64,000 nt of DNA from an uncultured Flavobacteriaceae bacterium (GTDB lineage: Bacteria > Bacteroidota > Bacteroidia > Flavobacteriales > Flavobacteriaceae). The DNA is taken from positions 2,224,308 to 2,288,307 of the forward strand of contig CANKZG010000001.1 in NCBI GenBank assembly GCA_947488435.1, given 5' to 3'. The stretch's first letter is position 1. The number at the start of each line of letters is the position of its first letter. The notes under the pieces were generated by a model. That model made no database searches, was not told the DNA's origin, and was given only the letters and a program-made list of their open reading frames with translations. Position numbers and translations under genes: made by a program. Positions 1 through 8,107 of the stretch are shown in pieces.

Positions 1-322
1 TAGGCACTGTCCAAATGGAATATGTTCCAGAGGGTAGCGATTGCCCCATAATACTTACATCACTTCCCGTAACAAAAGTTGTTGGTTCATTTGCTCCTGT
101 TCGCCATGTCTGTCCATATGGAACCAGCGCTCCGAAAATATCACGTCCTTTTTTAAATGGACTACTATAAGACACGCTTAAATCCATATCATTTTGTGTA
201 TAAACTGCAGTTTTTTGAGGACTGTGTTTTTTCGTTTGAGATTTCATTATTGGACCTACTACAAAAAAGAACAAGGCCATAATAACTACAACGACAATTA
301 AAAACCATTTTAAAAATTTCAT
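1..322 (-). CDS. DUF2911 family protein (partial, cut by window start)
   Basis: Reading the minus strand from an ATG at 322 gives an open frame of 107 codons that runs off the window edge. It begins with a hydrophobic N-terminal segment (MKFLKWFLIVVVVIM) that is probably a membrane anchor. After this come the sequence YSSPFKKGRDIFGALVPYG, then a TWRTGANEPT stretch and SLPSGTYSIWTVP, which are typical of the DUF2911 family common in Bacteroidota. The biochemical role of this family is unknown. The gene starts 26 bases after the galM stop and is probably cotranscribed with it. The C-terminal part is missing, so total length cannot be judged. Confidence 0.8.
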   Translation of the reverse strand, partial: MKFLKWFLIVVVVIMALFFFVVGPIMKSQTKKHSPQKTAVYTQNDMDLSVSYSSPFKKGRDIFGALVPYGQTWRTGANEPTTFVTGSDVSIMGQSLPSGTYSIWTVP

Positions 323-348
323 AAGACTATTTTTTAGGTGTGTTGCTT

Positions 349-1257
349 CTAAAATACAAAACCAAAATTAAATAAAGTCTCATGATAATAAGTTTCTTCA
401 GGTCTTAATATTGCGGATGGAAAATTTGAATGATTAGGGGCATCAGGAAAGTTTTGAGTTTCAAAACAAATACCCGTGAAATTTTCTGGAGTATATATAA
501 CTACTGCTGGTTGGTTGCTGCTAACCTGCATGCTTAATCTGGAAAGTGAAGAACTTACCCTAGCAATAAAGTTTTTCGTCGTGTCTGTTACAAAAGGAGT
601 ATCTAGCCGTAAGTCCTTAATTTTTTTTGAAGTTAAGAAATCGTAAACTGTTCCTTCAACCTTTTTAATCTTTCCTGTTGGTAAAAGATTGGGAGCGGTT
701 TCTAAATAAGCAGAACATTTTAAATGTAAATTATAATGGTCAATCTTATTGCTATTATCTAGTCTGAAATAAGAATGATTGGTAAGGTTTACCAAGGTTG
801 GCTTATCGGTCTCAGCATGATACGTAATGCGGAGTCCATGCGCTTCTAGAGAGTACCTAAGTGTTATGGAAAGCGTACCGGGATACCCTTCTTCCATATG
901 CGGACTAACGTAACTTAGTTGAATAAAGGGGTTCTCCTTATGAGATACTTTATCTATGTTCCAATATTTACGATCAAAACCTTCATTACCACCATGAAGA
1001 TGTATCCCTTCTTTTTGTGCTAACAAGTATTGTTTTTGATCTAAACTAAAACTACCATTGGTAATACGCCCCGCATACCTCCCTATACAAGCACCTAGGT
1101 AATTGGGGTTATTTAAATATTCCAACGGTTTCTCAAAGCCTACAACTAAATTTCTAATTTCTCTCGTACCATCCGTATACATTAACTTTTGTATTATAGC
1201 TCCATAATCAAGGATTGTCAACGATAAAAATTGGTTTTTTATAGTAACTTGCTTCAA
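349..1257 (-). CDS. galM: Aldose 1-epimerase (galactose mutarotase)
   Basis: Interconverts alpha and beta anomers of galactose and other aldoses in the cytoplasm or periplasm, feeding the Leloir pathway. At 302 residues it has the usual family length. Family landmarks are GRYAGRI (59-65), HLHGG (86-90), NLTNHSYF (157-164, His161 as catalytic acid) and FETQNFPDAPN (265-275, Glu266 as catalytic base). No clear signal peptide is seen. The start is a TTG at 1257; an in-frame stop lies eight codons upstream and the next ATG would remove 25 conserved residues, so TTG is preferred. It is followed at once by the DUF2911 gene. A beta-galactosidase and symporter lie about 38 kb away in the same window. 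Confidence 0.9.
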   Translation of the reverse strand: MKQVTIKNQFLSLTILDYGAIIQKLMYTDGTREIRNLVVGFEKPLEYLNNPNYLGACIGRYAGRITNGSFSLDQKQYLLAQKEGIHLHGGNEGFDRKYWNIDKVSHKENPFIQLSYVSPHMEEGYPGTLSITLRYSLEAHGLRITYHAETDKPTLVNLTNHSYFRLDNSNKIDHYNLHLKCSAYLETAPNLLPTGKIKKVEGTVYDFLTSKKIKDLRLDTPFVTDTTKNFIARVSSSLSRLSMQVSSNQPAVVIYTPENFTGICFETQNFPDAPNHSNFPSAILRPEETYYHETLFNFGFVF

Positions 1258-1364
1258 GCGATATTGTTTAAAATTTTCTTAAAATTAGTCTTTTTTGCAA
1301 CATCACTATTTTTCACTCGTCCTTAAGACAATCAACAAGCACAACCAATCTGGAAACGAGCAAC

Positions 1365-1907
1365 ATGTTTCAAATAGATCTCGTAGAGCGATGCAAATCC
1401 AACGACCGAAAAGCGCAACTGAAATTATATAGACAGTATTGTGAAGGTATGTTTTGTGTAGCTATGCGTTTTTTGAAGAATAGCGATGATGCTGAGGATG
1501 TTTTGCAGGAGTCCTTTATCAAAGCTTTTCAGAAAATAGATCAATATAAAGGAGAAGTTACATTTGGCGCCTGGTTGAAACGGATAGTAGTTAATAGAAG
1601 TATTGACTTTTTAAAAGGGAAAAAAGAAAACCTTTTACAACTTGATGAATCCTATATGCATGTAAGCGAAGATGAGGATTGGACTGTTGATGAAACGATA
1701 AGTATAGAAGTGGTTAAACAAGCAATGGACGAACTTCCTGAAAAATATAGTACCGTTGTTAAATTGTATTTGGTTGAAGGGTATGATCACAATGAAATTT
1801 CGGAAATACTTGAAATCACTGAGACTAGCTGCAGAACGCGTTTGTTGCGAGGAAAGGGGCAATTGAAAGAATTATTAAAAAAACAACATTATGGGACAGG
1901 ATCTTAA
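1365..1907 (+). CDS. RNA polymerase ECF sigma-70 factor
   Basis: A 180-residue sigma factor with region 2 at about residues 25-95 (DDAEDVLQESFIKAF, then FGAWLKRIVVNRSIDFL) and region 4 at about 120-172 (a helix-turn-helix around GYDHNEISEILEITETSCRTR). It directs RNA polymerase to a small regulon. It is the first gene of a three-gene set. The next gene overlaps it by 17 bases and encodes a single-span membrane protein placed as the probable anti-sigma factor. No strong promoter was recognised in the 107 bases upstream. The family call is firm; the signal sensed is unknown. Confidence 0.92.
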   Translation: MFQIDLVERCKSNDRKAQLKLYRQYCEGMFCVAMRFLKNSDDAEDVLQESFIKAFQKIDQYKGEVTFGAWLKRIVVNRSIDFLKGKKENLLQLDESYMHVSEDEDWTVDETISIEVVKQAMDELPEKYSTVVKLYLVEGYDHNEISEILEITETSCRTRLLRGKGQLKELLKKQHYGTGS

Positions 1908-2475
1908 AAAGCTGTTCGAAGAGGAACGGAAACATACCGTTTTTCCGATGAAAGAAGGACATGAAGAACGATTTTTATCAGCATTAGAAAAATCACTACC
2001 AAATACAAACAAAAGAAAGCATTACTGGAATTTTAAAATTGCGGCTAGCATTCTGGTTTTGATAAGTGCGGGACTCTATTTCTTTGTGCAGTCGAAGTCG
2101 ACAATTCCAGAAAATGCCGTTGTTGAAGAAGCAAACCCTGTAGTGGAAGAAACAGGAATATCTTTAGGAGACTTATCACCGGATTTAAGGAAGGTAGAAA
2201 GCTATTATGTAGCTAATATCAATTTGGAGTTATCCAAACTAGAAACATCACCTGACACTAAAGCTTTGGTAGATAGTTATATGGAACAGTTAGGAGCCTT
2301 GAACAAGGAGTACGAAAAATTAAATATCGAATTAAACAATATTGGCCCCAATGAAGACACAATAACCGCACTAATCAAAAACCTGCAATTGCGATTAGAG
2401 TTATTGTATAAATTAAGAGAAAAATTAAGCGAATTTAAATCATCAAAAAATGAAACAGTTACAAATATCATTTAA
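1891..2475 (+). CDS. Single-span membrane protein, probable anti-sigma factor
   Basis: This 194-residue protein has a charged cytoplasmic N-terminal part (about 1-48), one hydrophobic span (about 49-65, IAASILVLISAGLYFF) and an outside domain rich in Leu, Glu and Lys that is likely helical (about 95-185). This is the layout of ECF anti-sigma proteins, although I see no recognisable zinc-binding anti-sigma motif. The assignment rests mainly on its position: it overlaps the ECF sigma gene by 17 bases and the next gene by 26 bases, so the three are probably translationally coupled. It could instead be an unrelated membrane protein of the sigma operon. Confidence 0.7.
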   Translation: MGQDLKKLFEEERKHTVFPMKEGHEERFLSALEKSLPNTNKRKHYWNFKIAASILVLISAGLYFFVQSKSTIPENAVVEEANPVVEETGISLGDLSPDLRKVESYYVANINLELSKLETSPDTKALVDSYMEQLGALNKEYEKLNIELNNIGPNEDTITALIKNLQLRLELLYKLREKLSEFKSSKNETVTNII

Positions 2476-3868
2476 AACAGTATTACTCTTGCTGTGCTGT
2501 ATGACCAGCGTAGCATTTGGACAAAAGCAATCAAAAACGTATACAGAAACGTTTAAAGTTGGTGATGAGGCGGTGTTAGATATCAATACATCACATGCCG
2601 ATATCGAATTCGAAACCTGGTCCAAAAATGAAGTGAGTATCGAAGCTATTATCACTTTAGAAGGAGCATCTAAGGAAGAGGCCGAGGTTTATTTTAAATC
2701 GATGCCAGTGAAAATGATTGGAAATAGCAGTGCTATTGAAATTAGTACAGGTTCCAAATACTCCCGTGACTTTTCATGGTCGTATCCTGGAGATTTTGAC
2801 TTCGACTTTGATCATGATTTTGATTTTGTAATTCCTGACATTAGTGCCATTATTCATGACGCCACCGAGACACTTGATGTTGTGGTAATCCCTGAGCTGC
2901 CACCGATGCCTCCATTGCCAAATTTTAGCTTTGATTATGACAAATATGAGAAAGAGGGAGATGCTTATTTGGATAAATGGAAAGACGAGTTTAATGAGAA
3001 TTTTGACGAGAAATACAAAGAACGACTGGAAGAATGGGGAGAACGTGTAAAAGAAAGAGCCAAACGTATTAAGGAACGTCGTGTAGAAAGAGATGAAGCC
3101 CGTAAAGTAAGAGATGAAGCTCGTAAGGTAAGAGCGAAAGTACAAAAGGTTGAACGCGAAAAATTGCGAAAGCTAAATCGAGATAAAAATATTTTTCGAA
3201 TCAAAGAAAATGGTAAAGGCCCTAATATCTATTATTATTCGTCCGATGGAAAAGATAAAAATTTTAAGGTAAAAAAGGTCATTAAAATTAAAATGCCAAA
3301 ATCAGCTAAACTTAAAATGAATGTTCGCCATGGAGAAGTAAAACTAGCTGAAAACACTAAAAATATTAACGCAACCTTGTCTTACGCAAGGTTGCTTGGT
3401 TCTACTATTGATGGTAATGGAACTTTTATAAAGGCATCCTACACTCCTGTTACAATCCAAAATTGGAAATATGGAAAACTAACTACAGATTATTCCGATA
3501 ATATTAAGCTCAAGGAAGTACGAAATTTAAGACTTAATTCCGTTTCTTCTGCCATTACAATTGATCGTATTTTAAATGATGTTTACTTAGAAAGTAATTT
3601 AGGAGATGTGGTTATAGGGCAGATAGCCAATGAGTTCAACGGTTTACATTTTGCAATAAAAAATGGAGCTTTAAATTGTCAGTTACCAGAATCTGCGTAT
3701 AATGTATTTGTAACCGATGAAAACTCTAAAGTTCAATATCCCGTTTATCTTACCATGAATGTCGATGGAGGTAATGCCACAAAATTCCATGTAGGATATA
3801 ACAAACAAAAAAATGAAGATCGTGTAATTGTTATTGACTCCAAATACAGTAAAATTGTTTTAGAATAA
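2450..3868 (+). CDS. Secreted DUF4097-like surface protein with acidic repeat and basic coiled coil
   Basis: A 472-residue protein with an N-terminal signal peptide ending near AFG-Q (residues 1-25). An HADIEFETWSK stretch (about 50-60) begins a beta-rich part resembling DUF4097 putative adhesins, and the C-terminal half (about 280-470) has the same repetitive beta character. Between them lie an acidic Phe/Asp run (residues about 115-126) and a strongly basic helical segment (about 190-250) rich in Arg, Lys and Glu with repeated EARKVRDEARKVR. Overlap with the upstream gene suggests it belongs to the ECF sigma operon. It may be an envelope-stress sensor partner or a surface structural protein. 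Function is not established. Confidence 0.75.
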   Translation: MKQLQISFKTVLLLLCCMTSVAFGQKQSKTYTETFKVGDEAVLDINTSHADIEFETWSKNEVSIEAIITLEGASKEEAEVYFKSMPVKMIGNSSAIEISTGSKYSRDFSWSYPGDFDFDFDHDFDFVIPDISAIIHDATETLDVVVIPELPPMPPLPNFSFDYDKYEKEGDAYLDKWKDEFNENFDEKYKERLEEWGERVKERAKRIKERRVERDEARKVRDEARKVRAKVQKVEREKLRKLNRDKNIFRIKENGKGPNIYYYSSDGKDKNFKVKKVIKIKMPKSAKLKMNVRHGEVKLAENTKNINATLSYARLLGSTIDGNGTFIKASYTPVTIQNWKYGKLTTDYSDNIKLKEVRNLRLNSVSSAITIDRILNDVYLESNLGDVVIGQIANEFNGLHFAIKNGALNCQLPESAYNVFVTDENSKVQYPVYLTMNVDGGNATKFHVGYNKQKNEDRVIVIDSKYSKIVLE

Positions 3869-4600
3869 TTATTCTATTAAAACAAGTGTCCCAAAAATAT
3901 TTGCATCTACCCATCCTTGATTTTTATCTTCTCCCGGTACAAACACCGATCCAATAAAATTTTCTCTTTCCACACTAGTATCATTATCACAGTACGCAAC
4001 CGCAAACCCCACTTTTTTATTTGCTTCTAATTTTTGAGGAATGTTTTCTTTTCCATCAACATAATTATCACCATATACCTTAATTTCAATTTCCCAGGTA
4101 CTTACCTTATTTTCCGTTATATATTTTGCCGTTGCATGATCGTTATATAGATGTGGTTTCTCATCCAAACCTAAATCCACAACATTTCCATCAAGCGCAA
4201 TATGGTAGGCAAATGCGTTATGATTAAAACGATGATCTCCTCCTGAATTATCTTCATCTACAAATACTTCAACACAATCATCATTCCACCACTGCACGAA
4301 AGGGTCTTTGTTTTGATCTAAGAGAACGTCATCCATAATTTCTACCAGGATGTAAAGTGCATCTTCATGCCAAGTCAGTTTATAGCGACCATTAAAATCT
4401 TCATGGGTAAATGCGCCTCCAATCCAGTTTTGATCTAGAGCATGCCAAACGGCAGTATTCCAGCATTCCTCTAGGGCTTTACCATCTAAATTTGGGGCTA
4501 TTTCTGTTTTGTAAACTTCAATAATTTGATGATCTTCTTTTTGAGTTGTAGAACAGCTCATTAGGAATAATAAAAAGAAAAAAGGGCTTAGGTTTCTCAT
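3869..4600 (-). CDS. CBM9-like (carbohydrate-binding family 9) lipoprotein
   Basis: A 243-residue lipoprotein. The N-terminus is hydrophobic and ends in a lipobox LFLMSC, so Cys16 would be lipidated. The rest resembles family 9 carbohydrate-binding or DOMON-type domains: an early Leu-Asp-Gly-Lys and EECWNTA stretch, then LTWHEDALYILVEIMDD, a DDCVEVFVDEDNSGGDHRFNHN acidic motif split over strands, and a GFAVAYCDND stretch near the end. It probably binds a sugar or heme-like ligand at the cell surface and carries no visible catalytic domain. It is convergent with the DUF4097-like gene, and its stop directly abuts that gene's stop (0 bases). Confidence 0.75.
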   Translation of the reverse strand: MRNLSPFFFLLFLMSCSTTQKEDHQIIEVYKTEIAPNLDGKALEECWNTAVWHALDQNWIGGAFTHEDFNGRYKLTWHEDALYILVEIMDDVLLDQNKDPFVQWWNDDCVEVFVDEDNSGGDHRFNHNAFAYHIALDGNVVDLGLDEKPHLYNDHATAKYITENKVSTWEIEIKVYGDNYVDGKENIPQKLEANKKVGFAVAYCDNDTSVERENFIGSVFVPGEDKNQGWVDANIFGTLVLIE

Positions 4601-4698
4601 TTTAGATTTTATTGGGGTTATTTTAAAACGATCGAAAGTTCTTACAACTATTGAACGTAAAATAGATATACTAAAGATAAGATTTAATTATGATAGAC

Positions 4699-4728
4699 AA
4701 AAAAAGCGATCATATTGATCGCTTTTAA
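4699..4728 (-). terminator. Intrinsic terminator after msrA
   Basis: A perfect 11-base inverted repeat (4702-4712 with 4716-4726, AAAAGCGATCA) has a 3-base loop and is followed on the minus strand by a run of Ts. It lies 30 bases past the msrA stop. Confidence 0.85.
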
Positions 4729-4757
4729 TTATAAGTTTCGGAGGAATGATCTTTTAA

Positions 4758-5453
4758 TTAATGCGCATCTTCCTTAAGAATGGACGGAAATACCTCTTTG
4801 AATCTATTGTACCTTGGAACAGAAACATTTCTAATGTAGGAGTTGTTGGGGTTATTACGTTCAAAATCTTGGTGATATTCTTCGGCGTTATAAAAAACTT
4901 TAAACTCTTTGACTTCAGTAACTATAGGAGAACTATAAACCCTTTTCTGTTCTAGAACCTCTAAATAGTCTAAAATAATTTTCTTTTCTTTTTCATTACT
5001 ATAAAATGCAATAGAACGGTACTGTGGTCCTCTATCAGGCCCTTGTCTATTCAATGAGGTAGGATCATGAGAACTGAAAAAAACCTGGACTAACGTCTGA
5101 AAAGAAATAACATTAGGATCGTAATACACTTTAACCGCCTCAGCATGAGAAGTTAATCCTCTTGCCACCTGCTGGTATGTTGGATTTGTTTCAGAACCTC
5201 CTGAATATCCAGAAACTACTTCATGAACGCCTTTAACACTTTCATAAATGGCTTCAACGCACCAGAAGCAACCACTAGCAAAATATGCTTTCTCATATTT
5301 ACTCAAATCTTGAACCTTGTGAGGTTTTAATTCGGCTTTTGCTGTTGCCTTACTTTCGGGAGTTTCTGTCTGAAGGGTATCGGAAAGTTTAGGTTTACAA
5401 CTTATTGCTGTTAATACAAAAAGGACCAGAAGTATATTTTTAAATATATTCAT
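4758..5453 (-). CDS. msrA: Peptide-methionine (S)-S-oxide reductase MsrA, lipoprotein form
   Basis: Reduces methionine-S-sulfoxide in oxidised proteins. The catalytic motif GCFWC is at residues 61-65, with Cys62 as nucleophile, followed by family sequence GVHEVVSGYSGG, HAEAV, FFSSHDPTSLNRQG and GPQYRS. The N-terminus is a lipoprotein signal with lipobox TAISC (Cys19) and a spacer of about 35 residues, so the enzyme is probably tethered in the periplasm or outer membrane. It is 231 residues, longer than cytoplasmic MsrA because of this leader. No MsrB domain is fused. It appears monocistronic, with a clear promoter-like element upstream and a strong terminator downstream. Confidence 0.95.
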   Translation of the reverse strand: MNIFKNILLVLFVLTAISCKPKLSDTLQTETPESKATAKAELKPHKVQDLSKYEKAYFASGCFWCVEAIYESVKGVHEVVSGYSGGSETNPTYQQVARGLTSHAEAVKVYYDPNVISFQTLVQVFFSSHDPTSLNRQGPDRGPQYRSIAFYSNEKEKKIILDYLEVLEQKRVYSSPIVTEVKEFKVFYNAEEYHQDFERNNPNNSYIRNVSVPRYNRFKEVFPSILKEDAH

Positions 5454-5481
5454 GAGAACTAGATTTTTGAAATTAGTACCT

Positions 5482-5513
5482 CAAATCTATAAATACTTAC
5501 AATTAAATACCAA
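5482..5513 (-). promoter_or_regulatory. Candidate Bacteroidota-type promoter of msrA
   Basis: On the minus strand, TAGATTTG (5482-5489) matches the -7 consensus TAnnTTTG exactly. TTG (5511-5513) lies 21 bases upstream, inside the spacing known for flavobacterial promoters. Transcription would start about 20 bases before the msrA ATG. Confidence 0.5.
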
Positions 5514-5576
5514 TATTTTGGGAAACAATGTTTTGCAAGATTCTGGTATTTAAGGTCCACTGCTTATCTTTACCAA

Positions 5577-6257
5577 ATGCGAGAACGAGATCAATTAATA
5601 GCATCAATTTCAAACGTACCCCTATCAATTTTAGATGAGGAGATACCCATAGAAAAGTATGCTCTTTTAAATCTTGGCGTCGACAATAGCGCTCTTGCTG
5701 ATATCGATATTACCAATCCTCAGATTTGTCAAGCATATATCGATCAGTTTTTGGAAAAAAATAAGGCTCAGGTAGCTTATGGAGGATACTTAGAACAAAG
5801 AAATCTCTATAAAAATAACAATCATTTTTCTGCAGTACCAACAACCCCAAGAAATATACATCTTGGAATAGACTTTTGGGCAACTGCAGGTACCGTTGTG
5901 ACTACCCCTTTAGATGGTAAAATACATAGTTTTAGAAACAATAATACTTCAGGGAATTACGGACCAACTCTTATTTTGGAACATAAAATAAAAGATAAGT
6001 TGCTGTATTCCTTATATGGTCATTTATCACTGGAATCTATTGAACAACTTTATACGGGAAAACTGTTTAGAAAGGGAGAACCACTAGCGAGACTAGGTAC
6101 TTCGGATATCAATGTGAATTATGCTCCTCATTTACATTTTCAATTGATATGGGATCTGCAAGGGTATAAAGGAGATTATCCTGGTGTCTGCGCCCTGGAA
6201 GATTTAAATTTTTACCGCGAAAACTGCCCTAACCCTAATATCTTACTCAATATGTAA
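5577..6257 (+). CDS. M23-family peptidase domain protein
   Basis: A 226-residue protein with an M23 (lysostaphin-type) metallopeptidase domain at about residues 92-195. The zinc ligands are His95 and Asp99 (HLGID) and His187 (HLHF, 185-188), with YGHL at 147-150 as the catalytic His region. There is no signal peptide, which is unusual for a cell-wall peptidase. The N-terminal 90 residues (RERDQLIASISNVPLSI, GYLEQRNLY) resemble the linker of larger proteins in which an M23 domain is joined to an aminotransferase, so this may be a stand-alone version of that module. Substrate and location are therefore uncertain. Start is ATG 5577. Confidence 0.8.
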   Translation: MRERDQLIASISNVPLSILDEEIPIEKYALLNLGVDNSALADIDITNPQICQAYIDQFLEKNKAQVAYGGYLEQRNLYKNNNHFSAVPTTPRNIHLGIDFWATAGTVVTTPLDGKIHSFRNNNTSGNYGPTLILEHKIKDKLLYSLYGHLSLESIEQLYTGKLFRKGEPLARLGTSDINVNYAPHLHFQLIWDLQGYKGDYPGVCALEDLNFYRENCPNPNILLNM

Positions 6258-6635
6258 TGTCGTATAATCGATAAAATGCACTTAAATACGACAATGCTTT
6301 TTTATAGATAAAACAGTCATCCCATAATTTTCACGCTTTACCCTTCTTTTTGTTCTATAGCCAAAAAACCAACACTTTGAGCGAGTATAGTGAGGTGTAT
6401 ACCTATTTTGAGATTTAATTTTACAAACAAGAACTCCAACAAATACAATTGATTTTAAGAAATAAAAAGTAGCCGTTTTACTTATTTAATGGGATGCCAT
6501 TCTACACTAGAACAGCATGATGAAGTGCGGGTGATGTTATCGCTAAATAAATCGATTACCTACCTTTGGTTTATGTAATTTTAAAAGAAGCGCTAACTCG
6601 CCTCGCCTTTATCGATATACTTAATTAAGGCAGGC
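6258..6635. other. Intergenic region between convergent M23 and esterase genes
   Basis: This 378-base gap lies between two convergent genes. A 7-base inverted repeat (6259-6265 with 6287-6293, TGTCGTA) is followed by a T-rich run and could be a weak terminator for the M23 gene. A 29-codon frame at 6489-6578 has no recognisable features. I see no RNA gene or repeat beyond this. Confidence 0.5.
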
Positions 6636-7331
6636 TTAAGATTCTACCAGTTCTTTCAAAATTTCCCATACATTGTCCGCCAAAATCTTTTGTGCTTCTG
6701 TTGTTGGATGAATACCGTCAGCCTGATTTAAATCTGGAATTCCTGCAACGTTAGCTAACAAGAACGGAATCAGTTCAACATTGTTTTGCGCTGCAAGGTC
6801 TGGAAATATTTTTCTAAATTCCTTAGTGTAAGCAGTTCCCATATTGGGAGGGATTTGCATTCCTGCTATTACCACTACTGTAGCTGGATTTTTTTTGAGA
6901 ACCATATCAATAATGGCCTGAAGATTAGCTCGAGTTTCTTCTAATGGAATCCCGCGAAGACCGTCATTTGCACCTAGTTCTAAGATGAAATAATCTACTT
7001 TTTGATTCAATACCCAATTAAGCCTATTTTTACCACTAGCTGTCGTTTCTCCACTTAAACCAGCATTTACTACCGTAAAATCAAGTTGAAGAGAATCTAA
7101 CCGTTGTTGAATAAGTGCCGGAAAGGCATCTTCCTCGCTTTCTAAACCATATCCTGCCGTAAGACTATCACCAAAAAAAAGGATACGTTTGGTTTTTTCT
7201 ATAGTTGGTTGAACGGTAGTTGTTTCATTTTCGGAGATAGACTCGGGAGTTGTTTTCGACACGGCGGCATCCTTACATGAAAATAAAAGCGAAAAGAGTA
7301 AAAAATAACGAAACTTTAAGAAGGTCTGCAT
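6636..7331 (-). CDS. SGNH hydrolase, TesA-like arylesterase/lysophospholipase lipoprotein
   Basis: Hydrolyses acyl esters or thioesters. The four SGNH blocks are visible: GDSLTAG (54-60, nucleophile Ser56), Gly94 in NAGLSGET, Asn122 in GAND, and DGIHPT (205-210, Asp205 and His208). The order and spacing match E. coli TesA. A lipobox LLFSC (Cys19) and a low-complexity linker to about residue 47 suggest membrane tethering rather than a soluble periplasmic enzyme. It is divergent from a YbbA/YbbP-like ABC transporter, the same association as tesA-ybbA-ybbP in proteobacteria, which suggests a shared role in lipid or acylated-molecule handling. Confidence 0.9.
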   Translation of the reverse strand: MQTFLKFRYFLLFSLLFSCKDAAVSKTTPESISENETTTVQPTIEKTKRILFFGDSLTAGYGLESEEDAFPALIQQRLDSLQLDFTVVNAGLSGETTASGKNRLNWVLNQKVDYFILELGANDGLRGIPLEETRANLQAIIDMVLKKNPATVVVIAGMQIPPNMGTAYTKEFRKIFPDLAAQNNVELIPFLLANVAGIPDLNQADGIHPTTEAQKILADNVWEILKELVES

Positions 7332-7417
7332 AGTATTGACGTATAAGAATTCAAATCATTTGCTTATTTTGCTCCTTGTTCGAAATACGAACGGAATGCA
7401 ATTTCAAAATGATTTAG

Positions 7418-8107
7418 ATGTCAAAGATATTAAACGTTCATAACTTAGAAAAAAGCTATACGAGCGGTTCAAAAAAATTAACAGTATTAGATAATATTAC
7501 CTTCAGTATTGCCAAAGGAGACACCTTTTCTATCGTGGGTCCCTCAGGAAGTGGTAAAACTACATTGTTGGGACTATGTGCTGGTTTGGATAAACCCAAT
7601 GCAGGAACGGTAGAATTATGTGGCGAAGAACTACAAGCGCTAAATGAAGATGAACGCGCTTTTTTGCGAAATCGTAAGGTAGGATTCATTTTTCAAAACT
7701 TTCAATTGCTTCCAACTCTTACCGCATTGGAAAATGTAAGTGTTCCTTTAGAATTACAAGGAGCAAAAAATGCTCGAAAAATGGGGAAAGAACTTTTAGA
7801 TAAGGTAGGACTTGATAGTCGCTTCAATCACTATCCATCGCAATTATCAGGGGGCGAACAACAGCGAGTTGCGCTCGCAAGAGCATTCTCGAATACTCCT
7901 TCCATTTTATTTGCAGATGAGCCTACTGGAAATTTGGATGAAGAGACTGGAGAAAAGGTAATTCAATTACTTTTTGATCTTAATAAAGAAGCAGGAACGA
8001 CATTAGTAATTGTTACACATGATCTGGACTTAGCTGCTCGAACACAACATATTTTACGTTTAAAGGGTGGAAAAATTATAGCTAACGAAAGTATGGTTCA
8101 GCTGTGA
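7418..8107 (+). CDS. ABC transporter ATP-binding protein (LolD/YbbA-like)
   Basis: The nucleotide-binding subunit of a MacB/LolD-type ABC system, 229 residues. Motifs are Walker A GPSGSGKTT (41-49), Q-loop at Gln93, signature LSGGEQQR (143-150), Walker B ILFADEP (163-169) and a switch His in VTHD. It overlaps the permease gene by 4 bases (GTGA), which indicates translational coupling and a stable complex. With the divergent TesA-like gene it reproduces the tesA-ybbA-ybbP neighbourhood. The substrate is unknown; YbbA/YbbP members are thought to act on envelope lipids or acylated molecules. Confidence 0.92.
   Translation: MSKILNVHNLEKSYTSGSKKLTVLDNITFSIAKGDTFSIVGPSGSGKTTLLGLCAGLDKPNAGTVELCGEELQALNEDERAFLRNRKVGFIFQNFQLLPTLTALENVSVPLELQGAKNARKMGKELLDKVGLDSRFNHYPSQLSGGEQQRVALARAFSNTPSILFADEPTGNLDEETGEKVIQLLFDLNKEAGTTLVIVTHDLDLAARTQHILRLKGGKIIANESMVQL

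Noticed and set aside
2774-3145. 123-codon minus-strand frame opposite the DUF4097-like gene
   Set aside because: It is antisense to a repetitive Asp/Phe-rich coding sequence, has biased composition and no recognisable motif.
6489-6578. 29-codon frame in the M23-esterase gap
   Set aside because: Too short, no hydrophobic or basic pattern, and no second copy to support it.
6600-6635. Imperfect inverted repeat after the TesA-like gene
   Set aside because: A bulged 9-base stem with a 17-base loop and no T-run on the minus strand, so it is not a convincing terminator.
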